Origin: an uncultured Eubacteriales bacterium
GTDB taxonomy: Bacteria > Bacillota > Clostridia > Oscillospirales > Acutalibacteraceae
DNA: 64,000 nt
Direction: 5' to 3'
Assembly: GCA_934486705.1 (NCBI GenBank)
Contig: CAKSQS010000008.1
Location: 8,988-72,987, forward strand
Shown here one piece after another: positions 17,666 through 27,418 of this stretch (the stretch's first letter is position 1; each line of letters starts with the position of its first letter). Below the pieces are notes generated by a model. It saw only the letters and a program-made list of their open reading frames with translations, searched no databases and was not told where the DNA came from. Position numbers and translations under genes: made by a program.

Positions 17666-19840
17666 ATGTTGAAAAAAGCGTTGGCGGCTATTTTAACCGC
17701 GCTTTTATGTGCAGGCTGCCTTTTCGGCACTGCTGCTGCGGCGACTGAGGATTTTCGTGAAAACGAATTTACAAAATGCGCCGAAAATTCCCTTTACGAG
17801 CTTTATGTTATAGGCGCGGGCGAGCGCAGCGGCGAATTTTACGTTAAAAATAAATCAGGCGGCGAAGCATTTTACTCAAACCCGCAAAACCGCGATTTTT
17901 CACCCGACGGGCTGCGTGAAACCGAAAAGGAAAGCTCACAGCTTTTAATTCAGCTTTACAGCGAAAAAAGCGGGGCGCTTAGAACCCTTAACAGCTTTAC
18001 GGGCGCGGGCGAGGGGAAATATGTTACCGTTGCTTTAAGTGATGCCGGGTTTGACGCGGCTTATAAAATTAACGGCGCAGTTAAGCTGACGCTTAAAATC
18101 CGCCTGACGGATAAGGGCTTTACCGCCGAAACGGATGTTTCAAAAATTAACAACATAAAAAACAATGTGGTTACAAATATTCAGCTTTTGCCGTATTTTT
18201 CAGCCGCACCCTACGGCGGGCAGGGCTGGTCGCTTGTGCCTGACGGCAGCGGCGCGCTGATTTATAATAACACCGAAAAGGCGAACGCCGCGGTTTACGA
18301 AAAGGCGGTTTACGGCGGCGACGCAGCCTTTGCCGAAACAGTAAGGGCAACCGAAACCGAGCAGGCTTATATGCCGCTGTTCGGCGCAAAGGCAAACACA
18401 GGCGCGTATCTTGCCGTGATTGATAAGGGGGCTGAAAACGCCTATATCAACGCGGTATCAGCTACCGATGCCACGGTCTACAACCGTGTGTACTCCTCCT
18501 TTAAAACAGTAGGGTCGGATAAAATTTCAATCGGCGAGGGCGTCGGCGAAATATCGGCGAACACCGAAACCTACGATATCTCATCACCGCTTACAAAGAA
18601 AATAAAGGTGAGCTACCTTTTAGCCGAAAAAAGCGCCGATTATTCCGATTTGGCCCGGCTTTACCGCGAGCATTTGGGGCTGAAACAAGGCAATATAAGC
18701 GCCGAGCCCTCGGTGTTCTTAGAGCTTTACGGCGGGCTTAAAAGGAAGGAAAGCGTTTTCGGTATTCCGCTTACGGTATTTAAAAAGCTTACCACCGTAA
18801 AGCAGGCAAAGGAAATTGCAAGCTATTTTAAGGAGCAAACGGGCGCTGAACCGATAGTATCATACCGAAATACCGACACGGCAATAATTTCGGGCAAAAT
18901 ACAGAATAAATACCGCTTTAAAGGCTCACTCGGGAGCAAAAAAGAGCTTGAAGAGCTTAAAAAGCTTTGCGGCGGCAATTTGTTTTTGGAAAACAATATT
19001 TTCTCTGCCCAAAAGGGCGGAAACGGATTTTCCGCCGTCGGTGATACAACGGTAAGAATTAACCGCAACAGCGTAATGCTTTATAATTTCAATCCCGCCA
19101 CCACGCTGAAGGATAAAGATATGCCGGCGGCTTATGTTATTAAATCAACCGAGCTTAATAAAATTTACACAAAGTATTTTAATTCATTAAATAAGGCGGG
19201 GTTTGAGTCGGCATTTGTAAATCTCGGCAATACCGCATACTCGGATTTTGATACCGACGGCTACATAAGCCGTGCCGATACCGTGAAAACATTCGGCACA
19301 CTTCTTGAAAAATACGGCAAAAACGGGCTTGTGTATTCGCCCAATGCCTATGCGTTTGCGGCGGGTAAATACACGGCGGATACGCCGTTATATTCCTCGG
19401 GCTATGATATTATCAGCGAGGACATACCTTTTTATCAGTTAGTGCTTTCGGGCGTTAAGGAGTATTCAACCGAAAGCCTGAACCTTGCGGCTAATACCGA
19501 TGTTACATTTTTAAAGGCGCTTGAAAGCGGCGCGTCGCTTAAATTTACCTTTGTTTACGGCAATATAACCTCGGTTAAAAACACGCAGTACGATTATCTT
19601 TTCGGGGCGGATTTTAATAACCGTAAAAATGAGACAGCCGAATACCAGAAAAAACTTTCGGCGGTATATAAGGAGCTTGGCTCGCGCGTTGTTAAAAGAA
19701 ATTCCGTAATCGGCGAGGGCATGCGGCTTACCGAGTTTGAAAACGGCTCGAAAATTATTATAAACTACTCTGAAAAGGCAGTAAAAACAGAGTACGGAAC
19801 CGTTGAAGCGGGCAATTATCTTACAGTAAAGGAAGGGTAA
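17666..19840 (+). CDS. DUF5696-domain secreted protein
   Basis: 724 residues with a Sec or lipoprotein-type signal (LCAGCLFGTAAAATEDF). The N-terminal ~330 residues look like a galactose-mutarotase/beta-sandwich domain (GWSLVPDGSGALIYNN). The C-terminal part has the DUF5696 pattern (YGIPLTVFKKLTTV-like start, FVNLGNTAYSDF, SEDIPFYQLVLSGVKEYS, LKALESGASLKF) and TIM-barrel-like strand/helix alternation. That architecture resembles glycoside hydrolases of clan GH-D/GH31-like type, but no catalytic residues can be assigned with confidence. AAAGGAG precedes the ATG. It lies between the Yip1-like protein and the second permease pair. Confidence 0.75.
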   Translation: MLKKALAAILTALLCAGCLFGTAAAATEDFRENEFTKCAENSLYELYVIGAGERSGEFYVKNKSGGEAFYSNPQNRDFSPDGLRETEKESSQLLIQLYSEKSGALRTLNSFTGAGEGKYVTVALSDAGFDAAYKINGAVKLTLKIRLTDKGFTAETDVSKINNIKNNVVTNIQLLPYFSAAPYGGQGWSLVPDGSGALIYNNTEKANAAVYEKAVYGGDAAFAETVRATETEQAYMPLFGAKANTGAYLAVIDKGAENAYINAVSATDATVYNRVYSSFKTVGSDKISIGEGVGEISANTETYDISSPLTKKIKVSYLLAEKSADYSDLARLYREHLGLKQGNISAEPSVFLELYGGLKRKESVFGIPLTVFKKLTTVKQAKEIASYFKEQTGAEPIVSYRNTDTAIISGKIQNKYRFKGSLGSKKELEELKKLCGGNLFLENNIFSAQKGGNGFSAVGDTTVRINRNSVMLYNFNPATTLKDKDMPAAYVIKSTELNKIYTKYFNSLNKAGFESAFVNLGNTAYSDFDTDGYISRADTVKTFGTLLEKYGKNGLVYSPNAYAFAAGKYTADTPLYSSGYDIISEDIPFYQLVLSGVKEYSTESLNLAANTDVTFLKALESGASLKFTFVYGNITSVKNTQYDYLFGADFNNRKNETAEYQKKLSAVYKELGSRVVKRNSVIGEGMRLTEFENGSKIIINYSEKAVKTEYGTVEAGNYLTVKEG

Positions 19841-19846
19841 TGTTAA

Positions 19847-20767
19847 ATGAAAACACAAAACGGCAAAATTAAAAAGCATCATCTTTCCTACACAGGCAGA
19901 AAAGCGCTTTACGGCTATTGCTTTATTGCAATTTGGATACTCGGCTTTATAAACTTTTTTGTTCGCCCGCTTATTGATACGGTTATTTACTCATTTAATG
20001 ACGTTCAGTTTGACAGCAGCGGCATAAGCCTTACCTTTAACAGCTTTTCCGCCTACCGCAGGGCGCTGTTTGAAGACCCCGACCTGCTGAGGGAGCTGCT
20101 TGGCTGCTTTACGGAGCTTATTTATTCTGTGCCGGTAATAGTGGTGCTCAGCATTATGATTGCCGTAATGCTTAACGAAAACTTTGTGGGTAAAACGTTT
20201 TTCAGGGCGGTTTTCTTCCTGCCGGTTATAATTTCAGGCGGGGCGGTGCTTTCGGTAATACGCGGCAACGATATGATGTCTATGATGGTTGAGGGCACAA
20301 AAAGCGGAAGTATGCTTGAAATTTCAGACGTGCAGACCCTCATTCAGGAGTTTGCGCTGCCCGAAAAGCTTTCGGGATTTTTAATAACCGTATCAAACAC
20401 CGTGTTTGATATGCTTTGGAAATCCGGTATACAAATACTGCTGTTTTTAGGCGCGCTGCAAACCATAAGCCCCAGCATTTACGAGGCGTCGAAAATTGAG
20501 GGCGCTTCGCGGTGGGATAACTTCTGGAAAATAACTATTCCTATGATTTCGCCTATGATATTGCTTGCGGTTATTTATTCTATTATTGATAGCTTTACCG
20601 ACTCGGGTAACGCCATAATGAGCCGCATTTTAAACAATGCGAATTACCTAAAATATACCGACGGCTCGGTGCTTTCGGTGCTCTACTTTATTTCAACCCT
20701 GCTGTTTATCGGCATTGTGTATTATGTATTGAATAAAACGCTGCCGTATTCCGGTTCAAAGAGGTGA
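19847..20767 (+). CDS. ABC sugar permease, MalF/UgpA type (pair 2)
   Basis: 306 residues, six hydrophobic segments, EAA-like loop YEASKIEGAS followed by NFWKITIPMISP. A conserved short gap (6 bp) follows the DUF5696 gene, with GGAAGGG upstream of the ATG, and its end overlaps the region of the next start. It resembles the permeases found with LplB-type importers. It forms a channel with the following gene. Confidence 0.9.
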   Translation: MKTQNGKIKKHHLSYTGRKALYGYCFIAIWILGFINFFVRPLIDTVIYSFNDVQFDSSGISLTFNSFSAYRRALFEDPDLLRELLGCFTELIYSVPVIVVLSIMIAVMLNENFVGKTFFRAVFFLPVIISGGAVLSVIRGNDMMSMMVEGTKSGSMLEISDVQTLIQEFALPEKLSGFLITVSNTVFDMLWKSGIQILLFLGALQTISPSIYEASKIEGASRWDNFWKITIPMISPMILLAVIYSIIDSFTDSGNAIMSRILNNANYLKYTDGSVLSVLYFISTLLFIGIVYYVLNKTLPYSGSKR

Positions 20768-20772
20768 CGCTT

Positions 20773-21708
20773 GTGGCAAAACGGAAAAATAAAGGTCTTT
20801 CGGCGCTGCCGTTTAAAATTTTCAGGTTTATTATTCTTTTGGGACTTTCCTACATACTGCTTTACCCGCTTATATTTATGCTTTCAATGGCGCTGCGCCC
20901 GCTCGATCAGGTTGCCGACCCTACAATAGTATGGATTCCGAAATCACTGACGCTAAGCAACATAATCAATGTTTTCGGGTTTATGAAATTCGGAAAAGCC
21001 TTCGGCAATACAATGCTTATTTTCGTGCTGAGCGCAGCAATAGAGGTTATGACCTGCGCTATTGTGGGCTACGGCTTTGCAAGGTTTGATTTCCCGCTCA
21101 AAAAGCTTTGGTTTGTGGGCGTTTTACTTACAATTCTTGTGCCTACCCAGTGTATTATGATTCCGCTTACCCTGCAAATAAGGTATTTCGACTTTTTCGG
21201 AATAAGCAGGCTGCTTTCAGCCTTTGGAATAAATGCCACCGTAAATATGCTTAATACCCCGTTTGCGCTTTATGTGCCATCGCTTTTTGCAAGCGGAATA
21301 CGCTCGGGGCTGTTCATATTCATTTACCGCCAGTTCTTTTTGGGGTTGGCACCCGAGCTTGAGGACGCGGCATATATTGACGGCTGCGGACCGTTTAAAA
21401 CCTTTTTAAAGGTAATGCTGCCGCTTTCAAGCGGGTCAATTATCATAGTGTCGCTTTTATCGCTTGTGGCGCACTGGAACGACACAATGTTTTCAACCTT
21501 TTTCTTTGAAAACTTAGATACACTTAATTCTCAGCTGTCGCTTTTGCAAAGAACCGTATCGCAGAGCGTAAGCGGAGATATTGTAGGGGCGACCGCAGCC
21601 TATCAGCAGGCGGGGGCGCTGCTGTTTATGCTTTTCCCAATGACGGTATACATCATTTTCCAAAAGTGGTTTACCGAAAGCATACAGACCTCGGGAATAG
21701 TGGGATAA
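20773..21708 (+). CDS. ABC sugar permease, MalG/LplC type (pair 2)
   Basis: 311 residues starting at a GTG. An in-frame GTG at 20764 overlaps the AGAGG ribosome binding site, so 20773 is preferred. Six membrane segments and EAA-like loop EDAAYIDGCG followed by TFLKVMLPLSSG. It works with the previous permease and probably with the binding lipoprotein that follows 63 bp downstream. Confidence 0.88.
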   Translation: MAKRKNKGLSALPFKIFRFIILLGLSYILLYPLIFMLSMALRPLDQVADPTIVWIPKSLTLSNIINVFGFMKFGKAFGNTMLIFVLSAAIEVMTCAIVGYGFARFDFPLKKLWFVGVLLTILVPTQCIMIPLTLQIRYFDFFGISRLLSAFGINATVNMLNTPFALYVPSLFASGIRSGLFIFIYRQFFLGLAPELEDAAYIDGCGPFKTFLKVMLPLSSGSIIIVSLLSLVAHWNDTMFSTFFFENLDTLNSQLSLLQRTVSQSVSGDIVGATAAYQQAGALLFMLFPMTVYIIFQKWFTESIQTSGIVG

Positions 21709-21771
21709 ACCGGTATACAGGCTTTGTTAAGTCTTTATATAAATACAGCCGTAAGGCAAAAGGAGATTATT

Positions 21772-23229
21772 ATGAAAAAGTCAGCTTTAAGATTATTTGC
21801 ATTTTCACTTTCGCTCGCTTTGATTTTTTCCTGCACGGCGTGCAAAAAATCAAACAGCTCGGACAATGAATCGCTTACCGATAGCTTTGTCGATATTATT
21901 TATGACGATGAAGAAAGCGGCAGCACCGACAGTACCGACAGCAGCAAAATCGACGCAAATCACGGCAGCAGCGTAGCCCTTGACACGAAGGACCTTGAGA
22001 AGGACTCTAACCCGCAGAAGGAGTTGCAAAAGCAGCTTAAGGACTCCGCAAAGGGCAAGACGCTCAAAATACTTTCCACCTGGGGCGAGGACGGTCTTAT
22101 GAACCAGTGCTACCGCTCAATGTTTAAGGCGCTTTGCGGCGGGAACCTTGAAATTATTCGTTGTGCCGATTGGAGCGGTATGCAGCAGAAGTTAGCTTCA
22201 ATGCACGCGGCAAACAACGCGCCCGACCTTTACGAGGTTACAAACCAGGACTACCCCTCGGTAGTTTACAGGGGAATTATTGAGCCTTTGAGCGACCACA
22301 TTGACTTTAACAACGGGGTTTACAGCGACGCCGACCGCAAGCTTTTAAATGAACTGAAATTCAACGGTAAGGTATACTTCTGGCCCACTTTCAAAGAGCC
22401 GAACGGCGCGAGAACTGGTCTTTGGGTAAACGACAGTGTTTTTGAGCAGTTCGGTATACCCGAAAACCAGAGACCGAAGGCACTTGTTAAGGCTAACAAC
22501 TGGACATGGGACACCATGTACGACCTTATAAAGAAAACCACCGATAAGGCTAAGGGCATTTACGGTCTTGCAACCCCCGAAAATTCAAGCTTCCCCTACG
22601 GTATGGCGGCAACTACGGGCGAGGACCTTATTAAGTACACAAACAACGGAATTATAAGCAACTTTACATCTGCCAATATTACCCGCGCCATGAATATGTA
22701 TAAAAAGATGAGCGACGCCAACTACTGCATAATTCAAAAGGCGGCGGACACCTTCCAGAACGGCAAGGCGGCTATGATGTACGGTGTGGCATCAAATGTA
22801 AACAACAAGAAAATCAACGCAATGGCACAGGACGGCACTGCTTATATAGTACCCTTAGCGCGCGACCCCAAGCAGAGCGGCTACAATGTTTTTGCAACGG
22901 TTGACGGTCTTGCAGTTCCCAGCGGCTCTAAAAATAAGGACATTGCAATGAACTTTATTAAAATGCTCAGAGCGTCCGACCATTACAGCAACCAGGTTGC
23001 CGAAATTTACTACAAGCAAAATAAATTTACAACCCAGGCAAGGCAATATTCAGAGGACTGCGTAAACAAATACAATATGGTACCCGTAACCTCCCTCGGA
23101 ATAAAGGAAATTCTCGGCACTACATGGGAAGCATGGGGTCAGAACTTCTTACAGAGTAACGCTACATGGGAGACCAGGGGCGCAGAGTATTCACCCAAAA
23201 TTCAGAGCATACTCGATAAGTTAGGTTAA
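21772..23229 (+). CDS. Extracellular solute-binding lipoprotein (paralogue of 994 gene)
   Basis: 485 residues. The start at 21772 follows AAAAGGAG; an upstream in-frame start at 21724 lacks one and would spoil the lipoprotein signal (LIFSCTAC, Cys 21 or 24). A low-complexity Ser/Asp linker (30-75) precedes the binding domain. It is very similar throughout the mature part to the protein at 994, which points to duplication and either a shared importer or divergence in specificity. It closes the second importer set. Confidence 0.9.
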   Translation: MKKSALRLFAFSLSLALIFSCTACKKSNSSDNESLTDSFVDIIYDDEESGSTDSTDSSKIDANHGSSVALDTKDLEKDSNPQKELQKQLKDSAKGKTLKILSTWGEDGLMNQCYRSMFKALCGGNLEIIRCADWSGMQQKLASMHAANNAPDLYEVTNQDYPSVVYRGIIEPLSDHIDFNNGVYSDADRKLLNELKFNGKVYFWPTFKEPNGARTGLWVNDSVFEQFGIPENQRPKALVKANNWTWDTMYDLIKKTTDKAKGIYGLATPENSSFPYGMAATTGEDLIKYTNNGIISNFTSANITRAMNMYKKMSDANYCIIQKAADTFQNGKAAMMYGVASNVNNKKINAMAQDGTAYIVPLARDPKQSGYNVFATVDGLAVPSGSKNKDIAMNFIKMLRASDHYSNQVAEIYYKQNKFTTQARQYSEDCVNKYNMVPVTSLGIKEILGTTWEAWGQNFLQSNATWETRGAEYSPKIQSILDKLG

Positions 23230-23265
23230 GGCTTATATTACAAAAGATTAAAAGGAGCAAGGCAT

Positions 23266-26200
23266 ATGAGGTCTGAAAAAACGGCAAAGCTTATAAGCAT
23301 TTTACTGACATTGGCAATGCTGGTAACAACGGCTTCGGTGTCGGTAGGGCTTGCCGCTTCGGCAGATGATACAAAGGTAGATTGCGATTATTCCTCGGTG
23401 GGTAAGCTTTTAAAGCCATACCTCAACGATTATTATACCGCCCTCAATATGTATGACGGCGCGGGGCTTGATGTTCGTGATGACGGCGTGCTTGCAATAG
23501 ACCTTGACTGGCGCTGGCAGGTAAACAGTATTGATAAGGCTGTGGCGCTCACCGCCCCTTACGCAATTTACGATATTGCAGAAAATACCGATTTAACGGC
23601 AGTTTTCAGTGACACTACCGATTTTTCAAAAGTAAGCTTTTTCACGAGCGAAGATATGGTAAGCTGGAGCCCGGCTGATACCGAGATAGACGGCAAGACC
23701 GTTACCGTTCGGGCTGCGAGCGGTGTAAGCTATGTGAAAATTGCGCTGCCGACAGATAATAACCGCGATGCGGGGATTAAATCCGTCAGCTACACGGCTG
23801 CACCCGAAAACGAAAATTTCAAGCGCTTTGATTTTTCACAGTCGGGCACGGGCGCTTATGAAAGCAAGGGAATTTATAAGGGCAACACCGTTCAGGCGGA
23901 TTGGACCGCGCTTGACGGAGCTAAAACCGCAAATTCTTATGAAGGCTGCCTTACCTACCGTGTTCAGCCCGGTACGCGTTTCAGCTTTAATGTTACAAAT
24001 GCCGAAAGAAGTACGGATATTGACAGCATAGCAAGAAAATTAGGCTATGAAGACGTGCTTGATTTTAATATTGAGGTTTATGCATCAAGTGATAACGTAA
24101 CCTTTGAAAAGCTGAACGTAAAGCCGGTTTACAGCGGCGGTCACGCTAATAATCAGCCGCGCGTGTGGGACTCAAGCCACCCGACACGCCACGACGCACG
24201 CAGGCGCGCCGACTGGAATTTCATTGTTCCCGACGGTATAGCCTATATAAAGCTTAAATTCCCCGTGACGCAGAATTTAAGCACAATGACAAGCGCCGGC
24301 GGGGAAAAGGTATGGCCTTATCCCGGCAATGATTTATTCGATATTAACCGCGTGGAGTTTACAGCCCCCTCTGCCGAAGAGGCAAAAAAGGTAAATGCAA
24401 ACTATTCCACAATGTCAAACAAGCAGCACCCCCGCATAAAGGATTATTACAGCACCTTTAAAATGTACGACGGCGTGGGTCTTGAGCTGCGTGACGGCGC
24501 AATAGTTATTGATAAGGATTGGCGCTGGCAGGTAAACAGCGTTGATAAGGCGGTAGAGCTTACAAGCCCCTATGCAATTTACAATATTGAAAAGGGCACA
24601 GAGTTCTGCGCAACATTTACCGATACAACCGATATTTCCAAAATAAACTTTTACGCAAGTGATGACGCGGTTACATGGGAAAAGGCGGAAATTAAAACCG
24701 ATGGTAAAAAGGTTACTGTAGCCACGGCGGCAAAATCGGAATTTGTGAAAATAGAAATGCCGACCGATAACGACTATAACGCCGGTATTAAGCTTGTAAC
24801 CTACACAAAGGCGGTAAATGCCGCTAATGTAAAGCGACTTGACTTTGCCGACGCCGCAAATACAGGCGCATTTGAGCAAAGCGGTATTTATAAAGGCGTT
24901 GTTATTCAACCTGATTGGACAGCGCTTGACAGCGCCAAAACCGAAAACTCTTATAACGGTTATTTAACCTATAAGGTGCAGCCGGGCACGCGCTTCGGCT
25001 TTACCGTTACAAGCAACCGCAGCGCCGATTCGGCGGCGGAAAAATTAGGCTTTAAAAAGGCGACCGACTGGAATATTGAGGTTTACGCATCAAGCGATAA
25101 TGTAAGCTTTGAAAAGCTGAACGTTACCCCCGCTTACAGCGCGAGATACGCAAACTATCAGGAAAGCGGAGACGCACGCCGCAGCGCCGATTGGAGTTTT
25201 ACCGTACCTGACGGAATTATTTACATAAAGCTTAAATTCCCCATTACACAGAATTTAACCACTATGACAAGCGCCGACGGGGAACAGGTATGGAAATGGA
25301 TCGGCAATGATTTGTTCGATATTGACCGTGTTGAGTATTCGGCAATAAAGTACGATTATTACAAGGAAAACGACGGCGATTACTTTATAGACGGCACTTT
25401 GAGCGAGGAAACAAAGAGCGATTTCGGTATAAATGATTATCATCAGAATATCAGTCGCGATAACGGCTTCGGCGGCGTTTTTGAAGGTAATTGGGATGGA
25501 ATGTACTATAATCGCCGCCCATACGTAGAGTATATGGTAAGACCCGGAAAATCCTTTTATGCAGGATTTATAACAATGTATATGAATAATCTTAACGAAT
25601 TCCTAAAAATAAAGGATTATGTAATAGAAATTCAGGGCAAGCAAGCAAACGGCGACTGGGTAACTGCCAAAACCGTTACGGTGAACGCCGAAAACAGCAA
25701 TAACAAGCACCATTTGGTAATGCTTACCGCCGAGGAAAACAAATACACATATCTGCGGATTGTTTGGCCTACAAAAGCCAATGATTCTTATGCGGGCAAT
25801 ACCTGCTTCGGTCTTGCCGAGGTGGCTTTTACGGAGTCTTATGCCGAGTTTGACAGCTACGGCACATACAGTGAATATCAGTACACCGGCGTATCAAAGC
25901 TTGACTTTGCCGATGAGGTTTACAACGATTTACTGCTCTACCGCTACAACGGCGTTGAAATAGCCGAGCTTGCCGACGGCGCGGCATACCTTGCCGCCAC
26001 CGAGGAATACGCAAAGAACGGCGCAAAGGTACAGCGCCCATATGCAGTGTATCTTGTAAAGCCCGATACCGACGCTGTATTCTCGGTGACACGCGATACC
26101 GCAAAATGCGAGGCAATGGGCAAAAACTGGAGCATTAAGCTTTATGAATCGGCTGACGGCAAAAGCTGGACTGAAAACACGGCTGCACCCGAAACCGCAA

Positions 26201-27306
26201 ATAATGCCGGCATAGGCGTTATTGATACCTATAAATTCAGAACAGGCGCCGAAACGCAGTATATAAAGGCAGAATTTCCGCACAGCGGCGAGGTGAACGG
26301 CGAGAGCGGCGCGCGCATAATAGGCTTAAACGGCGTGGGCATAACACCCGGTGAATACGGCGAGCTTGATGTTTACGGAACGCACGAGTTCGGCGAAACC
26401 GATAAATACTACGATAAGGAACAGTTTACCGGCGGCGGAATTATTGACGCGCTGAGCAAGGTTAATTATAAATTCTACCAGACAAGAAGCTGGTCGGCAT
26501 ATTTCGGCGAGGGAACAGGCATACAGGTTGCATGGGATTACCTGAACGGCAGGCGCGATGTTTCAAGGCCCTATGTTTCCTATAATGTTGTTGCGGGAAC
26601 GGCTTTCCAGGCGGAGGTTACATTTAATGTAACGGTGTTAAACACCATAGAAAAAGCGCTCGGCACTGATTTCCTGCCCAAGCTTTATGTTTCCGCCGAC
26701 CACCGCACATGGACAGAGCCCGCTTACTCAAGGGTAAAGCTGCGCGTAAGCAAAGTAAACCCGAAAAGGGGCGGACTGGTGCTAACGCTTGACGAAGTTC
26801 CCGAGGGAATTAAGTATGTAAAGGTTGAGTTCCCGATGACGGGCGACGTAAGCCTGCTTACAGACGGCGCTTTCCCGTATGCCGGAAACGACACTATGGA
26901 GCTGATCTCGGCATTTTACACCAAGGGTACGGAAACAGCACCCGGCGAGCTTGATAACGGTCAGTACGAGCAGCCGGAGGACGGCGACGACGATAACAAC
27001 TATAACTTTGACGACCCCGATTTCGGTGATGACGACGATATTTCGCTTTTGCCAGATGATACCGATTTTGACGGTGATAACGGCTTTAATATTGATTTCG
27101 GAACTGAAGACGAAAACAAGAATACCGCTAAAGAGCCGAAAATTAAAAAGGGCAAAAGGCGCGTGCGCAAGGTTGTAACCGTTATTGACGGATATTACTA
27201 CCCCTGGTGGGTATGGACGCTCTGGATAGGCGGCGGAGTGCTCGGCCTTGCCGCAATAGGCACGGCAGTGCTCTTGATTGTAAAAAAGAAAAAGAAACGC
27301 ACTTAA
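23266..27306 (+). CDS. Membrane-anchored surface protein of repeated beta-sandwich-like modules
   Basis: 1346 residues, signal peptide (1-32). Two long repeats follow, each with a part A (LNDYYTALNMYDGAGL, then WRWQVNS, DTTDFSKVSFF) and a part B (TYRVQPGTRF, IEVYASSDNV, GNDLFDINRVEF): about 40-370 and 383-700. Further related modules run to about 1210. An acidic Asp/Asn linker (about 1225-1290), a basic stretch, and one C-terminal membrane helix (WWVWTLWIGGGVLG...) with a KKKKKR tail end the protein; there is no LPXTG motif. No catalytic residues were seen. The modules look like lectin/discoidin-type binding domains, so a glycan-binding or scaffold role is likely (inference). AAAAGGAG precedes the ATG. 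Confidence 0.75.
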   Translation: MRSEKTAKLISILLTLAMLVTTASVSVGLAASADDTKVDCDYSSVGKLLKPYLNDYYTALNMYDGAGLDVRDDGVLAIDLDWRWQVNSIDKAVALTAPYAIYDIAENTDLTAVFSDTTDFSKVSFFTSEDMVSWSPADTEIDGKTVTVRAASGVSYVKIALPTDNNRDAGIKSVSYTAAPENENFKRFDFSQSGTGAYESKGIYKGNTVQADWTALDGAKTANSYEGCLTYRVQPGTRFSFNVTNAERSTDIDSIARKLGYEDVLDFNIEVYASSDNVTFEKLNVKPVYSGGHANNQPRVWDSSHPTRHDARRRADWNFIVPDGIAYIKLKFPVTQNLSTMTSAGGEKVWPYPGNDLFDINRVEFTAPSAEEAKKVNANYSTMSNKQHPRIKDYYSTFKMYDGVGLELRDGAIVIDKDWRWQVNSVDKAVELTSPYAIYNIEKGTEFCATFTDTTDISKINFYASDDAVTWEKAEIKTDGKKVTVATAAKSEFVKIEMPTDNDYNAGIKLVTYTKAVNAANVKRLDFADAANTGAFEQSGIYKGVVIQPDWTALDSAKTENSYNGYLTYKVQPGTRFGFTVTSNRSADSAAEKLGFKKATDWNIEVYASSDNVSFEKLNVTPAYSARYANYQESGDARRSADWSFTVPDGIIYIKLKFPITQNLTTMTSADGEQVWKWIGNDLFDIDRVEYSAIKYDYYKENDGDYFIDGTLSEETKSDFGINDYHQNISRDNGFGGVFEGNWDGMYYNRRPYVEYMVRPGKSFYAGFITMYMNNLNEFLKIKDYVIEIQGKQANGDWVTAKTVTVNAENSNNKHHLVMLTAEENKYTYLRIVWPTKANDSYAGNTCFGLAEVAFTESYAEFDSYGTYSEYQYTGVSKLDFADEVYNDLLLYRYNGVEIAELADGAAYLAATEEYAKNGAKVQRPYAVYLVKPDTDAVFSVTRDTAKCEAMGKNWSIKLYESADGKSWTENTAAPETANNAGIGVIDTYKFRTGAETQYIKAEFPHSGEVNGESGARIIGLNGVGITPGEYGELDVYGTHEFGETDKYYDKEQFTGGGIIDALSKVNYKFYQTRSWSAYFGEGTGIQVAWDYLNGRRDVSRPYVSYNVVAGTAFQAEVTFNVTVLNTIEKALGTDFLPKLYVSADHRTWTEPAYSRVKLRVSKVNPKRGGLVLTLDEVPEGIKYVKVEFPMTGDVSLLTDGAFPYAGNDTMELISAFYTKGTETAPGELDNGQYEQPEDGDDDNNYNFDDPDFGDDDDISLLPDDTDFDGDNGFNIDFGTEDENKNTAKEPKIKKGKRRVRKVVTVIDGYYYPWWVWTLWIGGGVLGLAAIGTAVLLIVKKKKKRT

Positions 27307-27339
27307 ACGGCATTAACCTTTATTTGTAGCTTAACGGCG

Positions 27340-27379
27340 TCCGTTTTAACCGCCTTGCCACGTGGTCGGTTGAAACGGA
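27340..27379. other. Stem-loop between the two surface-protein genes
   Basis: Arms 27340-27352 and 27367-27379 pair over 13 bp with one G-U; the loop contains the palindrome CCACGTGG. It lies 40 bp before the start at 27419 and has no T-run directly after it, so it is not a plain terminator. It could tune expression of the second gene or protect mRNA ends. Confidence 0.5.
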
Positions 27380-27418
27380 GTCGGAGTTAAATAAAATTTT
27401 AAAAACGGAGTGACACAG

